A stretch of 27,162 nt of DNA from Sulfuricurvum sp. IAE1 (lineage in GTDB: Bacteria > Campylobacterota > Campylobacteria > Campylobacterales > Sulfurimonadaceae), in contig CAMBHX010000005.1 in assembly GCA_945867285.1 (NCBI GenBank), forward strand, positions 1 to 27,162. Direction: 5' to 3'. Position 1 is the stretch's first letter. Each line of letters begins with the position of its first letter. The notes under the pieces were generated by a model. That model was given only the letters and a program-made list of their open reading frames with translations. It searched no databases and was not told where the DNA came from. Made by a program: the position numbers and the translations under genes. Below, in pieces: positions 13,764-22,163 of this stretch.

Positions 13764-14615
13764 TTAAAGTGTAATTTGTGTTCCAACACCTTCAGAAGTG
13801 AAAAGTTCGAGTAAAATTGCATGTTCGATACGTCCATCAATAATATGAGCTTTGTGTACCCCAGCATCGACAGCTTCCAGACAAGAATCCACTTTAGGGA
13901 CCATACCGCCATGAATCGTTCCATCCGCTTTTAATGCATTGACCTGTGTCTCGGTAAGAGTTGAGAAAAGTTCTTTGTCATTGTTCAAAACTCCTGCAGT
14001 ATCGGTCATGAAAATAACCTTGCACGCACCAATCGCTGCCGCAATCGCTGACGCTGCCAAATCAGCATTAATATTGTATCCTGGATGACCAACTTCATCA
14101 TCTGCTCCTATTGGGGCAATAACAGGAATAAAACCCTCTCGTAAAAGATTGTGAATCACATCGGCTTTGACATTCTCTACTCGACCTGTTAGACCAAATT
14201 TTTGCGCATCTTTGGGCTTTGCCTTGAGGAAATGGGCATCTTTTCCACTGATACCGATTGCTTTAGCGCCATGGGAGTTTAACAGTGATGCTATTTCTTT
14301 GTTTATCTCACCGCTGAGCACCATCTCTACTACACGCATCACTTCAGGGGTACTCACGCGCTCACCATCGATAAACTCTGTTGGGATGTTCAAATCACTC
14401 AAAAGCTCGCTGATGCGATTTCCTCCACCGTGCACAATCACCACTTTAACTCCAACTAAATGAAGCAAGACAATGTCTTGAGCAAATTTCGCTTTGAGTT
14501 GCGGTGAACTTTGAGCCGATCCACCATATTTTATCACTACAATTTCATCACGAAATTCTTTGATAAATGGCATAGCGTCCATGAGAGTTTTAACAGTTTC
14601 AATTTTACGTAGCAT
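13764..14615 (-). CDS. argB: Acetylglutamate kinase
   Basis: 283 residues, a typical length. ArgB phosphorylates N-acetylglutamate, the second step of arginine synthesis. The amino-acid-kinase motifs are KYGGSA (29-34), which positions the phosphates, VHGGGNRIS (61-69), which binds acetylglutamate, and the C-terminal MVPKVDSCLEA. The N-terminal helix (LRKIETVKTLMDAMPFIKEF) is of the kind seen in arginine-sensitive hexameric enzymes, so feedback inhibition by arginine is plausible. Its start lies 11 bases inside the end of lpxK and has AAGGAG at 7-base spacing, so the two are coupled. Confidence 0.95.
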   Translation of the reverse strand: MLRKIETVKTLMDAMPFIKEFRDEIVVIKYGGSAQSSPQLKAKFAQDIVLLHLVGVKVVIVHGGGNRISELLSDLNIPTEFIDGERVSTPEVMRVVEMVLSGEINKEIASLLNSHGAKAIGISGKDAHFLKAKPKDAQKFGLTGRVENVKADVIHNLLREGFIPVIAPIGADDEVGHPGYNINADLAASAIAAAIGACKVIFMTDTAGVLNNDKELFSTLTETQVNALKADGTIHGGMVPKVDSCLEAVDAGVHKAHIIDGRIEHAILLELFTSEGVGTQITL

Positions 14616-15510
14616 ATACGTACTCCTTGATGGTTGTGATAAGTTTCTCGTCCAACTCTAAAGAGAGCTCCAAAATGGAAAGTGGAAGATTAAATGATGA
14701 CATTTTAACCAAGTCTTTTGAAGTTACCAAGAGGCTCGTAGCACCCGTTGTTTTTAGGATCTCTTCTATCTCTTCTCGGGTGAAAGAATGATGATCTTCA
14801 AAATAAAATTTTTCAATTACATCTGGTAAGAATGGGTCTAGTCGCTGTGGCCTAGCAATAGCTGTTACAAGAACCATGGCTGACGTTGGATTAACGATGG
14901 CAACAGAACGAAAAAAATCTCTATTTTCACTCACAACAATCGCTTCTTTACCACTCCACAACTTCTCTCGATACGCTCCCGATGGTAAACAAAAAGTATT
15001 GGGTGTCTCAACAACAATCACAATGTCAAGCCTCTCAATACTATGCTTACCATAGCCATCGTCTAAAAACACTACCTCGCATCCTAATTCTTTGGCTTTG
15101 ATAATCGCATTCTCTCGTTTCTCACTGACAATCACAATCGCATGAGGCAATCCAAGAGCATAGACCATCGCCTCATCACCACTCTCATTAATATCACATA
15201 CTATCTCTTGGTCTCTAACGACTAGCATACCGCTACTTTTGCGTCCGTAGCCTCGTAGTATAATGGCTGGCTTTGTAAAATGTTTTGCCAACTCCATCGC
15301 CAAAGGTGTCTTACCGCTTCCGCCGACGGTGAGATTACCTACACTAACAACAGGAATATCAAATGTCTTAGCAGTACTAAAAACATATCTAACATAGGCT
15401 GTGAGACAATACAGCCAACTCAATGGGAGAAGAAGAAGAGAAAGAGATTTTTGAAAAATAGAGGGGGTGTAGAGATAATGCTCACCCCATGCAAAAAAGA
15501 AGCGCTTCAA
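14605..15510 (-). CDS. lpxK: Tetraacyldisaccharide 4'-kinase
   Basis: 301 residues. LpxK phosphorylates the 4' position of the lipid A disaccharide, the reaction directly after LpxB. The N-terminal amphipathic/hydrophobic segment (about 20-40) anchors it to the inner membrane. The P-loop is VGGSGKTP (62-69), and the second family motif is LDDGYGKH, a variant of the common DDGxQH. The start is TTG, overlapping the DegT stop as TTGA; no ATG is available before the conserved N-terminal region. It is encoded 8 kb from lpxB, in the opposite direction. Confidence 0.92.
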   Translation of the reverse strand: MKRFFFAWGEHYLYTPSIFQKSLSLLLLPLSWLYCLTAYVRYVFSTAKTFDIPVVSVGNLTVGGSGKTPLAMELAKHFTKPAIILRGYGRKSSGMLVVRDQEIVCDINESGDEAMVYALGLPHAIVIVSEKRENAIIKAKELGCEVVFLDDGYGKHSIERLDIVIVVETPNTFCLPSGAYREKLWSGKEAIVVSENRDFFRSVAIVNPTSAMVLVTAIARPQRLDPFLPDVIEKFYFEDHHSFTREEIEEILKTTGATSLLVTSKDLVKMSSFNLPLSILELSLELDEKLITTIKEYVYAT

Positions 15511-16625
15511 ACTCGAGAAGCTGCCACATCTAAGATAGCATCACAGATCTCTTCGACCTCATCATCACTAAGTGCCGCATAATTAGGGATAGAAAGAATC
15601 TGAGAATAATTACGCAATGCCACAGGAAAATCGTTAATGCGTAAGGAATATTTCGTTTTATAATAGCTCAATAGATGTAAAGGTATGTAATGTAGTCCCG
15701 TCTCAACACCCCTCTCTCTCAACTCTCTCGCAAACGAATCTCGATTTTTATCAATCTTGATGATATAGAGTGAAAATGCATGCTCTTGCTGTACAACAGG
15801 GAGTGAAATATGAGGTGCAACCGCCAGTCTTTCATTAAAAATTTCAGCGATTTCTCTCTGACGCTCTATAAATTCATCTTGCTTATCCAACTGTACTAAA
15901 ATTACTGCAGCATCCAATGGACTGATGGTATAATGGCTTCCGATGTCGGTAACATTGTAAATATATCCAAGTGCATCATCCTCAGCATCCATAGCATGGT
16001 GACGTAAAAGACGGGCACGTTCGATAATATCTTCATCATCACTCACCAACATCCCACCATTGCACACATTTTTACGTAAATGTGGGCTAAAATCAAAACA
16101 AGTGATATCAGCGCCCGTAGAACCTATTTTTGCTCCTTTATAGGTAGCACCTAAAGCATCCGAGGCATCCTCGACGATTTTCACATCATACTGTTTTGCA
16201 ATAGCATACAATCGATCCAGATCAACACTTTGACCTGCTACATGCGAGACAATCACTGCTTTAAGTTTTTTAGATTTATTTTCCATCAAATATGCTTCAA
16301 GCTTATCTAAATCCATACTAAATACATCAGGATCAATATCTACAAAAATAGGCTCTGCATCAAAATGACGTACTACCTCAGGGACATTTGGATAAGCGTT
16401 AATCGAACACATAACCTTGTCTCCACGCTTAAGATCAATCGCAAACATCGCAAGATGAAGTGCACTTGTGCCGCTAGAAGTTGCTAATGCATGTCCTGCG
16501 CCAGTGTATAATTCAAAAGCTGATTCTAACTCTTCAACAATATTAGGAGCGTCGCCATCAAAAACTTCATCAACTTTTTCACGTTCGTCTCCACCAATCT
16601 CTACTCTAAAAAACGGAATACTCAT
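15507..16625 (-). CDS. DegT/DnrJ/EryC1/StrS-family sugar aminotransferase
   Basis: 372 residues of a PLP-dependent aminotransferase that normally acts on nucleotide-linked keto sugars. ATSSGTSALHLAM (48-60) binds the cofactor phosphate, VEDASDALGA (151-160) has the Asp that contacts the pyridine nitrogen, and FDFSPHLRKN (177-186) holds the Schiff-base lysine, K185. The more usual form of that segment is SFHxxK, so this is a divergent subfamily. AGGAG lies 6 bases before the ATG. It lies between nadE and lpxK. This hints at a sugar for LPS or lipid A, for example a GnnB-type enzyme making 3-amino-GlcNAc, but no GnnA partner is in the window. The substrate is undetermined. Confidence 0.88.
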   Translation of the reverse strand: MSIPFFRVEIGGDEREKVDEVFDGDAPNIVEELESAFELYTGAGHALATSSGTSALHLAMFAIDLKRGDKVMCSINAYPNVPEVVRHFDAEPIFVDIDPDVFSMDLDKLEAYLMENKSKKLKAVIVSHVAGQSVDLDRLYAIAKQYDVKIVEDASDALGATYKGAKIGSTGADITCFDFSPHLRKNVCNGGMLVSDDEDIIERARLLRHHAMDAEDDALGYIYNVTDIGSHYTISPLDAAVILVQLDKQDEFIERQREIAEIFNERLAVAPHISLPVVQQEHAFSLYIIKIDKNRDSFARELRERGVETGLHYIPLHLLSYYKTKYSLRINDFPVALRNYSQILSIPNYAALSDDEVEEICDAILDVAASRV

Positions 16626-16637
16626 TAAAAACTCCTC

Positions 16638-17438
16638 TTATTTTGTTATATCTCTAGGATAGTTAAAGTCATGATTGAGTGTGCGAGATGTTAGCTTCGC
16701 AATCAATGGCATTTTACGCTTGAACTGATTTTGATAAATCTTTGAAATAATCAAATCGATCAGTTCGGGCTTCTCCCCATGCTCAATAAGTTCTTCACGA
16801 CTCCATCGCAACTCGACATAAAGCTTTAAAACCCTATCCAAATCCCTATACAAATACCCAATCTCATTTTCATCGCTTTGACCTTCCCATAAATCTGCAG
16901 AAGGGGGCTTTGAAATGATGTCGTCATTAACACCCAAATAGTGCGCTAATTCAAATACTTCAGTTTTATACAAATCACCAATGGGATTAAGAGCACTTGC
17001 CAAATCCCCATACAGTGTTCCATACCCTAACATCAGCTCACTTTTATTGCTAGTCCCCAAGACTAAGGCGTTTTCACGTGCCGAAATATCAAACAGCGTT
17101 ACCATTCGTAAACGAGCCGAAAGATTTCCAATACGTAAAGATGACATTTCACCTCCACTGTATGCCTTGAGCATTGGTTCAATACTGTGTGTTTCGGATA
17201 TCAGACCGAATTTTTTCACCAATGCATCCGCATCATCTAAAGAACTTTGCGACGAATAGTGGGAAGGCATTTTGACACACAAAAGATCTTGCTCAAATGC
17301 TCTCTGTGCCAAAACCGCTACAACAGCAGAATCTAATCCACCGCTAAGACCTAAAACGACCTTTCTAAAACCCGTTTTGTGAACTTCTGAGCGTAAAAAA
17401 CCGACCAAATAACGGCTTATTAATTCATACTTATTCAC
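16638..17438 (-). CDS. nadE: NH3-dependent NAD synthetase
   Basis: 266 residues from the GTG at 17438, which has AAGG at 8-base spacing. The alternative GTG at 17447 sits directly against that RBS and is unlikely. NadE amidates nicotinic acid adenine dinucleotide to NAD. The PP-loop is LSGGLDSAVV (31-40). LGTSNKSELMLGYGT and GDLASALNPIGDLYKTEV are the NaAD- and ATP-binding segments, and PPSADLWEGQSDE follows. No glutaminase domain is attached, so ammonia is the nitrogen source. It is first gene of the run nadE, DegT, lpxK, argB; 12 bases separate it from the aminotransferase. Confidence 0.94.
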   Translation of the reverse strand: MNKYELISRYLVGFLRSEVHKTGFRKVVLGLSGGLDSAVVAVLAQRAFEQDLLCVKMPSHYSSQSSLDDADALVKKFGLISETHSIEPMLKAYSGGEMSSLRIGNLSARLRMVTLFDISARENALVLGTSNKSELMLGYGTLYGDLASALNPIGDLYKTEVFELAHYLGVNDDIISKPPSADLWEGQSDENEIGYLYRDLDRVLKLYVELRWSREELIEHGEKPELIDLIISKIYQNQFKRKMPLIAKLTSRTLNHDFNYPRDITK

Positions 17439-17471
17439 ACAAAACACCTTATTAAAAAATTAACTAATTGC

Positions 17472-17477
17472 ATTATA
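17472..17477 (-). promoter_or_regulatory. Promoter of the nadE operon
   Basis: TATAAT on the minus strand, 34 bases upstream of the GTG start and just after the stop of the DUF455 gene. A TTGTTAACAA palindrome lies further upstream (17497-17506). Confidence 0.45.
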
Positions 17478-17499
17478 ACTAATATTTTGTATTAAGTTG

Positions 17500-18312
17500 T
17501 TAACAATTTACTAATGAAATTTTTTTAAGCTCATAACACTCAAATCCAGCAAGTTTACGTGCTTCACAATTGACTCCTACTTTTCGAGGAAAACAGCTGG
17601 GATAAAAATGCTCAATAATATCAAAATAACAATCATAATGAGTATTTTTACGCTCACATGCCACTTTAAACCATTTGTCCCCTTTCAGTACATGGTCTAT
17701 CTCTTCGTCAAGTATAATCTGTAGTGCATCTATAATTTTAGTAATCATTACCGTGGACTTAAAAGATTTCAACTTTTCAAGTATCAATGGCGTTGCATCC
17801 AAACCATTAGCTTCCAAATAACGGGGAACCACTGCCATACGTTCTAATAATTCCAGTGTATTTACTGACGCATCAAAAAGTGCATCGTGAACGGGAAATT
17901 CTCCATAATAGCTTCCAAATTCTTGCAATAAGCCCTCAATCATCAAAAAGTGTCGTACCTCATCGTCTGCCACAGCGAGCCAATCTCTTTCAAATTCTTC
18001 ACCTAAATCACGAAATCGATACACTGCATCCAATGCCAAGTCAATAGCACTGTATTCGATATGAGCAATAGAATGTAATAGTTGTATTTGCCCACGCTCA
18101 CCTCCTAACTTTGCTCGTCTCATCGTCTCTTTTTGATCCATAACAATGCAAAAATTTCGATAGGATGGTTGATTAAACACTACCGTGGGGTACTGATTAT
18201 CTCGTGTGATTTTTCCGTCGCAGTACAAACGATAAAAGTCCCTAAACAGTGCAGTTTTTTGGATAGGTGCAGTGGCTGTCAAAATATTTTGAAGAGTTTC
18301 ATAAAGTTTCAT
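17500..18312 (-). CDS. DUF455 ferritin-like protein
   Basis: 270 residues of the DUF455 family, which has a ferritin-like four-helix fold related to the tRNA hydroxylase MiaE. Candidate di-iron ligands are seen as HSIAHIEY (H80, H84, E86), DDEVRHF (E118, H121) and DEEIDHVLKGD near residues 208-215. The number and spacing of Glu and His residues fit a carboxylate-bridged di-iron site. The substrate is unknown; a role in oxygen-dependent oxidation is an inference from the fold. No signal peptide. It is upstream of nadE on the same strand but separated by a promoter, so it is probably a single-gene transcript. Confidence 0.82.
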   Translation of the reverse strand: MKLYETLQNILTATAPIQKTALFRDFYRLYCDGKITRDNQYPTVVFNQPSYRNFCIVMDQKETMRRAKLGGERGQIQLLHSIAHIEYSAIDLALDAVYRFRDLGEEFERDWLAVADDEVRHFLMIEGLLQEFGSYYGEFPVHDALFDASVNTLELLERMAVVPRYLEANGLDATPLILEKLKSFKSTVMITKIIDALQIILDEEIDHVLKGDKWFKVACERKNTHYDCYFDIIEHFYPSCFPRKVGVNCEARKLAGFECYELKKISLVNC

Positions 18313-18510
18313 AACTGTAATTATGCTAGAACTTCTATAACAACTAGTTAAAGCCTAAAAATAGGGTTTTACAATAAGATAAAAACAGTAAGTAGTCTAT
18401 TAAAAATTCCAAACGCAAGTGTACTTTCAGAGATAGCTGAGTTTTTTAAACATTAACACAGTTAATAGTAATATTTTGGTACTATTTGAGTAAGAACTTT
18501 AAGGATAAAG

Positions 18511-20064
18511 ATGAATTATATTAAAAATATTTTTATTATTTCATCAATTGCATTAATTGCAACGGCAAACGATCGTACATATACTTTATCAGTCTGTACA
18601 ACTTCTGATTATAAAGGTGCTATACACTTCAAAGAAAAATACTTAACCAATCCAAAAGCTGATATTTTTATCATCAAGGATATTCATGGAATGTATAAAA
18701 CAACATATGGCGCATTTAATTCTTACGCTGAAATCAAAAACTTTCAAAAAACTTTACCTCAATTGCTAAAAACACAAAAACCTTTTATTCGAGAACTAGA
18801 GTATGATTTAACTAAAACAGACAATCCTGATATTACAAAGTTTTTTCATCGAGACACAATCATCAAAGAAGCCCCTGAAAAAGTGGTACTACCAGTTCAA
18901 AAGAAAATAGAAGATTCCATCCCGCTTATGATGACTGATGAAAATATAACAAGTATTTCTAAATATACTATTTCTATTTGTTCGGTAAAAGAATATAAAA
19001 ACGCCTTAAGTTGTGCAACACAATATATCCCAAATCCTATAAGAGACATTTTTATCATTAAAGATACTGATGGATTATATAAAACAATGTATGGTGTTTT
19101 TGATTTTTATAAAGAAGCGAAAGTTTTTACTATTAACCTCTCTAAAATCACAAAAGCACAAGCACCATTTATCAAAAAAATCCCTTTTAATTTAACAAAA
19201 CCAAAAAATGTCATTGAAACGATACCGTTTTATAAGGTAAATAATCCATCTCTATTACTTGATGACAATATATCCAAACATCAAATTAAACAAGTCACTT
19301 TAACTAAGAAAAACATACTTTCCATTTCTGAGCCAAAAGCAAACAATGAATTGAATCATGTAACATCTGATACAGTGTCGACTACTCTACCAAAAACCAT
19401 CACTATAATTGAAACAAATGAATCTATAGAACCTCAGCCAATACAAAAAAATACAGTAAATGTTGTCTTGAAAAATTCCATGGACATTAAAGATATATCC
19501 ATGGCTATTTTACCAGCTGTCAATTTGAATAACAAAGTCCACCAAATAGATTCAAGCAAGCATCTAAACGATTTATCAGAAATTACTAAATACCAACAAT
19601 TAATTATTAGCGTTGATTCGAAGTCAAACCACATGCTTCTACAGGGGCTTTCAAGAGGAAATTATTTTACATTAAAAGAGTATAAAGTATCCACTGGAAG
19701 AAAAGATATAAAAATACCTCAAGGTACTGGCAGTATTACAGCTATCAATTTTAATCCAATTTGGTATCCTACTTCAAAGACAATTAAGTTTTTTAAAAAA
19801 AGTAAAAACATTAACCTACCTTTGGCAATTCCATCAGGACACAAGTATAATTTTATGGGTTCTGCAAAAATCAATTTAACTCATACCGTCAATGGAAGTA
19901 ATGTTTATAGGATTCATGGAACGTTAAATGAAAATACTATTGGGCGAAATGAGTCAGGTGGATGTATACGAATGAAAAATAACGAAGTCTATGAACTTGC
20001 AACGCTGTTAGCAAAATTTGTCAACATAAAAAATATGCAAAATGTTAAAGTTATCTTAAATTAA
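18511..20064 (+). CDS. L,D-transpeptidase with two SPOR-like repeats
   Basis: 517 residues. A Sec signal peptide (1-19) is followed by two tandem copies of a domain of about 79 residues, at 24-102 and 152-230. They share YT[LI]S[VI]C, DIFIIKD, YKTxYG, PFI and LTK. The YGAFNSYAEIKNFQKTL part resembles SPOR domains, which bind denuded glycan strands. A low-complexity linker (about 231-365) leads to a YkuD catalytic domain. There HGT (H469) and ESGGCIRM (C485) form the active site, with Gly where SHGC normally has His. Such enzymes crosslink or trim peptidoglycan. The gene is strikingly Asn/Lys/Ile-rich and AT-rich compared with its neighbours. AAGGA precedes the ATG. The 198-base gap before it contains the dyad TTAAC-ACA-GTTAA (18453-18465). 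Confidence 0.85.
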   Translation: MNYIKNIFIISSIALIATANDRTYTLSVCTTSDYKGAIHFKEKYLTNPKADIFIIKDIHGMYKTTYGAFNSYAEIKNFQKTLPQLLKTQKPFIRELEYDLTKTDNPDITKFFHRDTIIKEAPEKVVLPVQKKIEDSIPLMMTDENITSISKYTISICSVKEYKNALSCATQYIPNPIRDIFIIKDTDGLYKTMYGVFDFYKEAKVFTINLSKITKAQAPFIKKIPFNLTKPKNVIETIPFYKVNNPSLLLDDNISKHQIKQVTLTKKNILSISEPKANNELNHVTSDTVSTTLPKTITIIETNESIEPQPIQKNTVNVVLKNSMDIKDISMAILPAVNLNNKVHQIDSSKHLNDLSEITKYQQLIISVDSKSNHMLLQGLSRGNYFTLKEYKVSTGRKDIKIPQGTGSITAINFNPIWYPTSKTIKFFKKSKNINLPLAIPSGHKYNFMGSAKINLTHTVNGSNVYRIHGTLNENTIGRNESGGCIRMKNNEVYELATLLAKFVNIKNMQNVKVILN

Positions 20065-20100
20065 ATTTAAAATTGACTTGTATTTTCTTTGAATTCGTCA

Positions 20101-20117
20101 AAAAAGCTGAGCTTTTT
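20101..20117 (+). terminator. Hairpin terminator after the L,D-transpeptidase
   Basis: AAAAAGC-TGA-GCTTTTT, a 7-bp stem ending in a short T-run, 36 bases after the stop codon. It can work on both strands, but only the plus strand has a gene ending here. Confidence 0.5.
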
Positions 20118-20121
20118 ATGC

Positions 20122-20127
20122 TAGAAT
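20122..20127 (+). promoter_or_regulatory. Promoter of the MBL-fold hydrolase
   Basis: TAGAAT in the context ATGCTAGAAT, immediately downstream of the terminator hairpin and 19 bases before the ATG. Confidence 0.4.
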
Positions 20128-20146
20128 TTGATTTAAAAAAGAGACA

Positions 20147-20743
20147 ATGATGGATATTTTACGCCAACCAATGGGTGACTACCAAACCAACTGCTACATT
20201 GTCAAAATCGATGGTAAAGAATTGGTTATCGATCCGGGTGTCGATGCTACAAGTTGGGTACTTGCTAACGTTACTAATCCAGTTGCAATTCTTAACACTC
20301 ACGGTCATTTTGATCACGTTTGGAGCAATCAAGAGCTCAAAGAAAAACTGAAGATTCCTCTGTATACTCCCAAAGGGGATGTCCCAATGCTTACAGGTAG
20401 TAGCTTTATGCCTGATTTACCTCCATCATACCCTGATGTTGAGGTAGATGGAGATGTAGAATTTGATATAGAGGCAATTGCGGTAAAATTTCATCACTTT
20501 CCAGGTCATTGCCCAGGATGTTCCATGATTGAAATCGAGGATGTGATGTTTAGCGGAGATTTTTTGTTTCACAACTCCATCGGGCGATATGACTTTCCCT
20601 ATTCCAGTGCCACTGATATGAAAAAAAGCTTGGAAAAAATGAAATTAATGACTGAAGACAAGATACTCTATCCAGGCCATGGAGGCCCTACAACACTGTT
20701 TAATGAACAAAAAAACGCTGATTATTGGTTGCGGATGCTTTAA
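20147..20743 (+). CDS. Metallo-beta-lactamase-fold hydrolase, glyoxalase II-like
   Basis: 198 residues. The metal-binding signature THGHFDH (51-57) is followed by HFPGHCPG, FSGDFLF and a C-terminal YPGHGGPT, the full set of ligands for a two-metal site. Size and motif order match the short glyoxalase-II-like hydrolases, which cleave thioesters such as S-lactoylglutathione or related thiols. No substrate-binding C-terminal domain of true GloB is present, so the substrate is open. Start is the first of two adjacent ATGs (20147 or 20150), with a weak AAAGAGA upstream. Convergent with the hotdog gene, 3 bases between stops. Confidence 0.88.
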   Translation: MMDILRQPMGDYQTNCYIVKIDGKELVIDPGVDATSWVLANVTNPVAILNTHGHFDHVWSNQELKEKLKIPLYTPKGDVPMLTGSSFMPDLPPSYPDVEVDGDVEFDIEAIAVKFHHFPGHCPGCSMIEIEDVMFSGDFLFHNSIGRYDFPYSSATDMKKSLEKMKLMTEDKILYPGHGGPTTLFNEQKNADYWLRML

Positions 20744-20746
20744 CTG

Positions 20747-21208
20747 CTATTCTTCAATATTTTTGAGTAAATCCAGCCGTAATACGTGGCGCTCAGTAAT
20801 CACCGTTTTGAAATCCGCTTCAAACACTTTGATGTCATGAACATAGCCCTTAACACTTACAGTTCGTTTGCGACCCTCTTTTTGGTTTCCAGTGGCTTCA
20901 AAGGTTACTGTATCACCAACACGAACAGGTGATAAAAATAAACAATTACACGATGCAAGCACAACATTTGGCTCATTAACAGCTGCCATCGCTGCATAAT
21001 CTGCTGCACTAAAAATAAATCCACCATGCACCAATCCAACATCGTCTGCACGCATAACTTCAATTGTATCAAGCACTACTTTCGAATATCCAATATCCAA
21101 CCTCACCACTTCACCGCTAAAGGTACTGTTAATCTTATTATGTGTGATTAGAAGATCAGGCTCTTTGTTAATTGTTTGCAACAAGTTATCTTCGGTATCT
21201 TTTGCCAT
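20747..21208 (-). CDS. Hotdog-fold protein (Cj0977-like / PaaI-type)
   Basis: 153 residues with a single hotdog domain. The active-region motif GLVHGGFIFSAADYAAM (58-74) carries the HGG found at the start of the long helix in PaaI/YbgC-type thioesterases. The ATG overlaps the cmoB stop by one base (TAATG), so expression is coupled. In C. jejuni, as I recall, a cmoB-like gene (Cj0976) is directly followed by Cj0977, a hotdog protein that binds acyl-CoA and is required for invasion. This gene has the same position and size class and is probably its orthologue. Whether it hydrolyses thioesters or only binds acyl-CoA cannot be told from sequence. Confidence 0.8.
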   Translation of the reverse strand: MAKDTEDNLLQTINKEPDLLITHNKINSTFSGEVVRLDIGYSKVVLDTIEVMRADDVGLVHGGFIFSAADYAAMAAVNEPNVVLASCNCLFLSPVRVGDTVTFEATGNQKEGRKRTVSVKGYVHDIKVFEADFKTVITERHVLRLDLLKNIEE

Positions 21209-22110
21209 TATTGTCCTTTGGAAATTCTTACATATCCTCGCATAGGTGCTGGATACCCTTCTATTGTTTTACTACTATCGGCAGGATCGAGAAAATCTTC
21301 AAGACTATGGGACTCAATCCACGATGTTTTACGCTGTTCATCACTCGTTGTTACAACCGTACCTAATATCTCGAAATTATTAAACCCTGCACGCAGACAC
21401 CAGTTTTCCAACGCTTTAAGTGTTGGGACAAAATAAACATTAGTAATTTTAGAGTAACTTCCAGCTGGACAAAGCGCATGAGGTTGATCTCCATCAATAA
21501 TAAAAGTATCAAGATAAATCTCACCACCCTCCGCTAATCCTTTGGCTAAATCTTTAAGCATTCCCACGGGGTCACTACGATGATACAAAACACCAAGACA
21601 AAAGATAACATCAAATTTTTCTTCATAAAATGGTAAATGTTCGACACCCAACAGCTCATACACAATGTCACTCTTGACAAAATGGTTAATAAAATCAAAT
21701 TGGGTTTTAAATAGTGCAGAAGGATCAAACCCTACTATTTTAGCAGGAACATCTTCGAGCATTCGAAACATATAGTACCCGTTATTACACCCAATATCGG
21801 CTACTTTTTTTCCAGACAAGTTGAAATGAGGGCGTAGAAAATTATATTTCAAATCACTTCGCCATTCCGTATCGATATGTAATCCAAAAAGATCAAATGG
21901 CCCTTTACGCCATGGCATCATCATACGTGCCACACGCTCTAATTCTAGTATATCTATACTTTCATCACTTTCCACTCGAACGGTATCACCAAATTCACTC
22001 ACCTCTTTCACCCTGGGTAAGTTTACCAATGCGTCACGAAGAGGAGCGATATTTTTCCATGTCATCCATTTTTGTCGCTCAGTACGAATACTATTTAAAT
22101 CCAAATTCAC
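21208..22110 (-). CDS. cmoB: tRNA 5-carboxymethoxyuridine synthase CmoB
   Basis: 300 residues from a GTG at 22110, which has GAGG at 8-base spacing and starts the conserved N-terminal helix. A TTG at 22143 also opens the frame but has no RBS. CmoB transfers the carboxymethyl group of carboxy-SAM to 5-hydroxyuridine at the wobble position of tRNA. Diagnostic segments are MMPWRKGPFDLFGLHID (64-80) with TEWRSD (81-86), the SAM loop DIGCNNGYY (105-113), CLGVLYHRSDP, the NVYFVPTLKALENW region and the C-terminal DFLDPADSSKTIEGYPAPMR. The carboxy-SAM synthase CmoA is not in the window. Confidence 0.92.
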   Translation of the reverse strand: MNLDLNSIRTERQKWMTWKNIAPLRDALVNLPRVKEVSEFGDTVRVESDESIDILELERVARMMMPWRKGPFDLFGLHIDTEWRSDLKYNFLRPHFNLSGKKVADIGCNNGYYMFRMLEDVPAKIVGFDPSALFKTQFDFINHFVKSDIVYELLGVEHLPFYEEKFDVIFCLGVLYHRSDPVGMLKDLAKGLAEGGEIYLDTFIIDGDQPHALCPAGSYSKITNVYFVPTLKALENWCLRAGFNNFEILGTVVTTSDEQRKTSWIESHSLEDFLDPADSSKTIEGYPAPMRGYVRISKGQ

Positions 22111-22133
22111 CACCCTTACCTCGTATTGTAGTA

Positions 22134-22157
22134 ATTTTATCAACTTTAGGCTAAAAT
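22134..22157. promoter_or_regulatory. Compact divergent promoter between cmoB and the CDF transporter
   Basis: Within a 53-base gap there is TAAAAT on the minus strand (22139-22134), suited to cmoB, and TAAAAT on the plus strand (22152-22157), suited to the transporter. The plus -10 lies only 6 bases before the ATG and no RBS is seen, so a leaderless transcript is possible. Confidence 0.4.
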
Positions 22158-22163
22158 CCCCTC

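Noticed and set aside
18313..18510. Small RNA or small protein gene in the 198-base gap
   Set aside because: Apart from the TTAAC-N3-GTTAA dyad and A/T-rich promoter-like sequence, no hairpin with a U-run and no small frame with an RBS was found.
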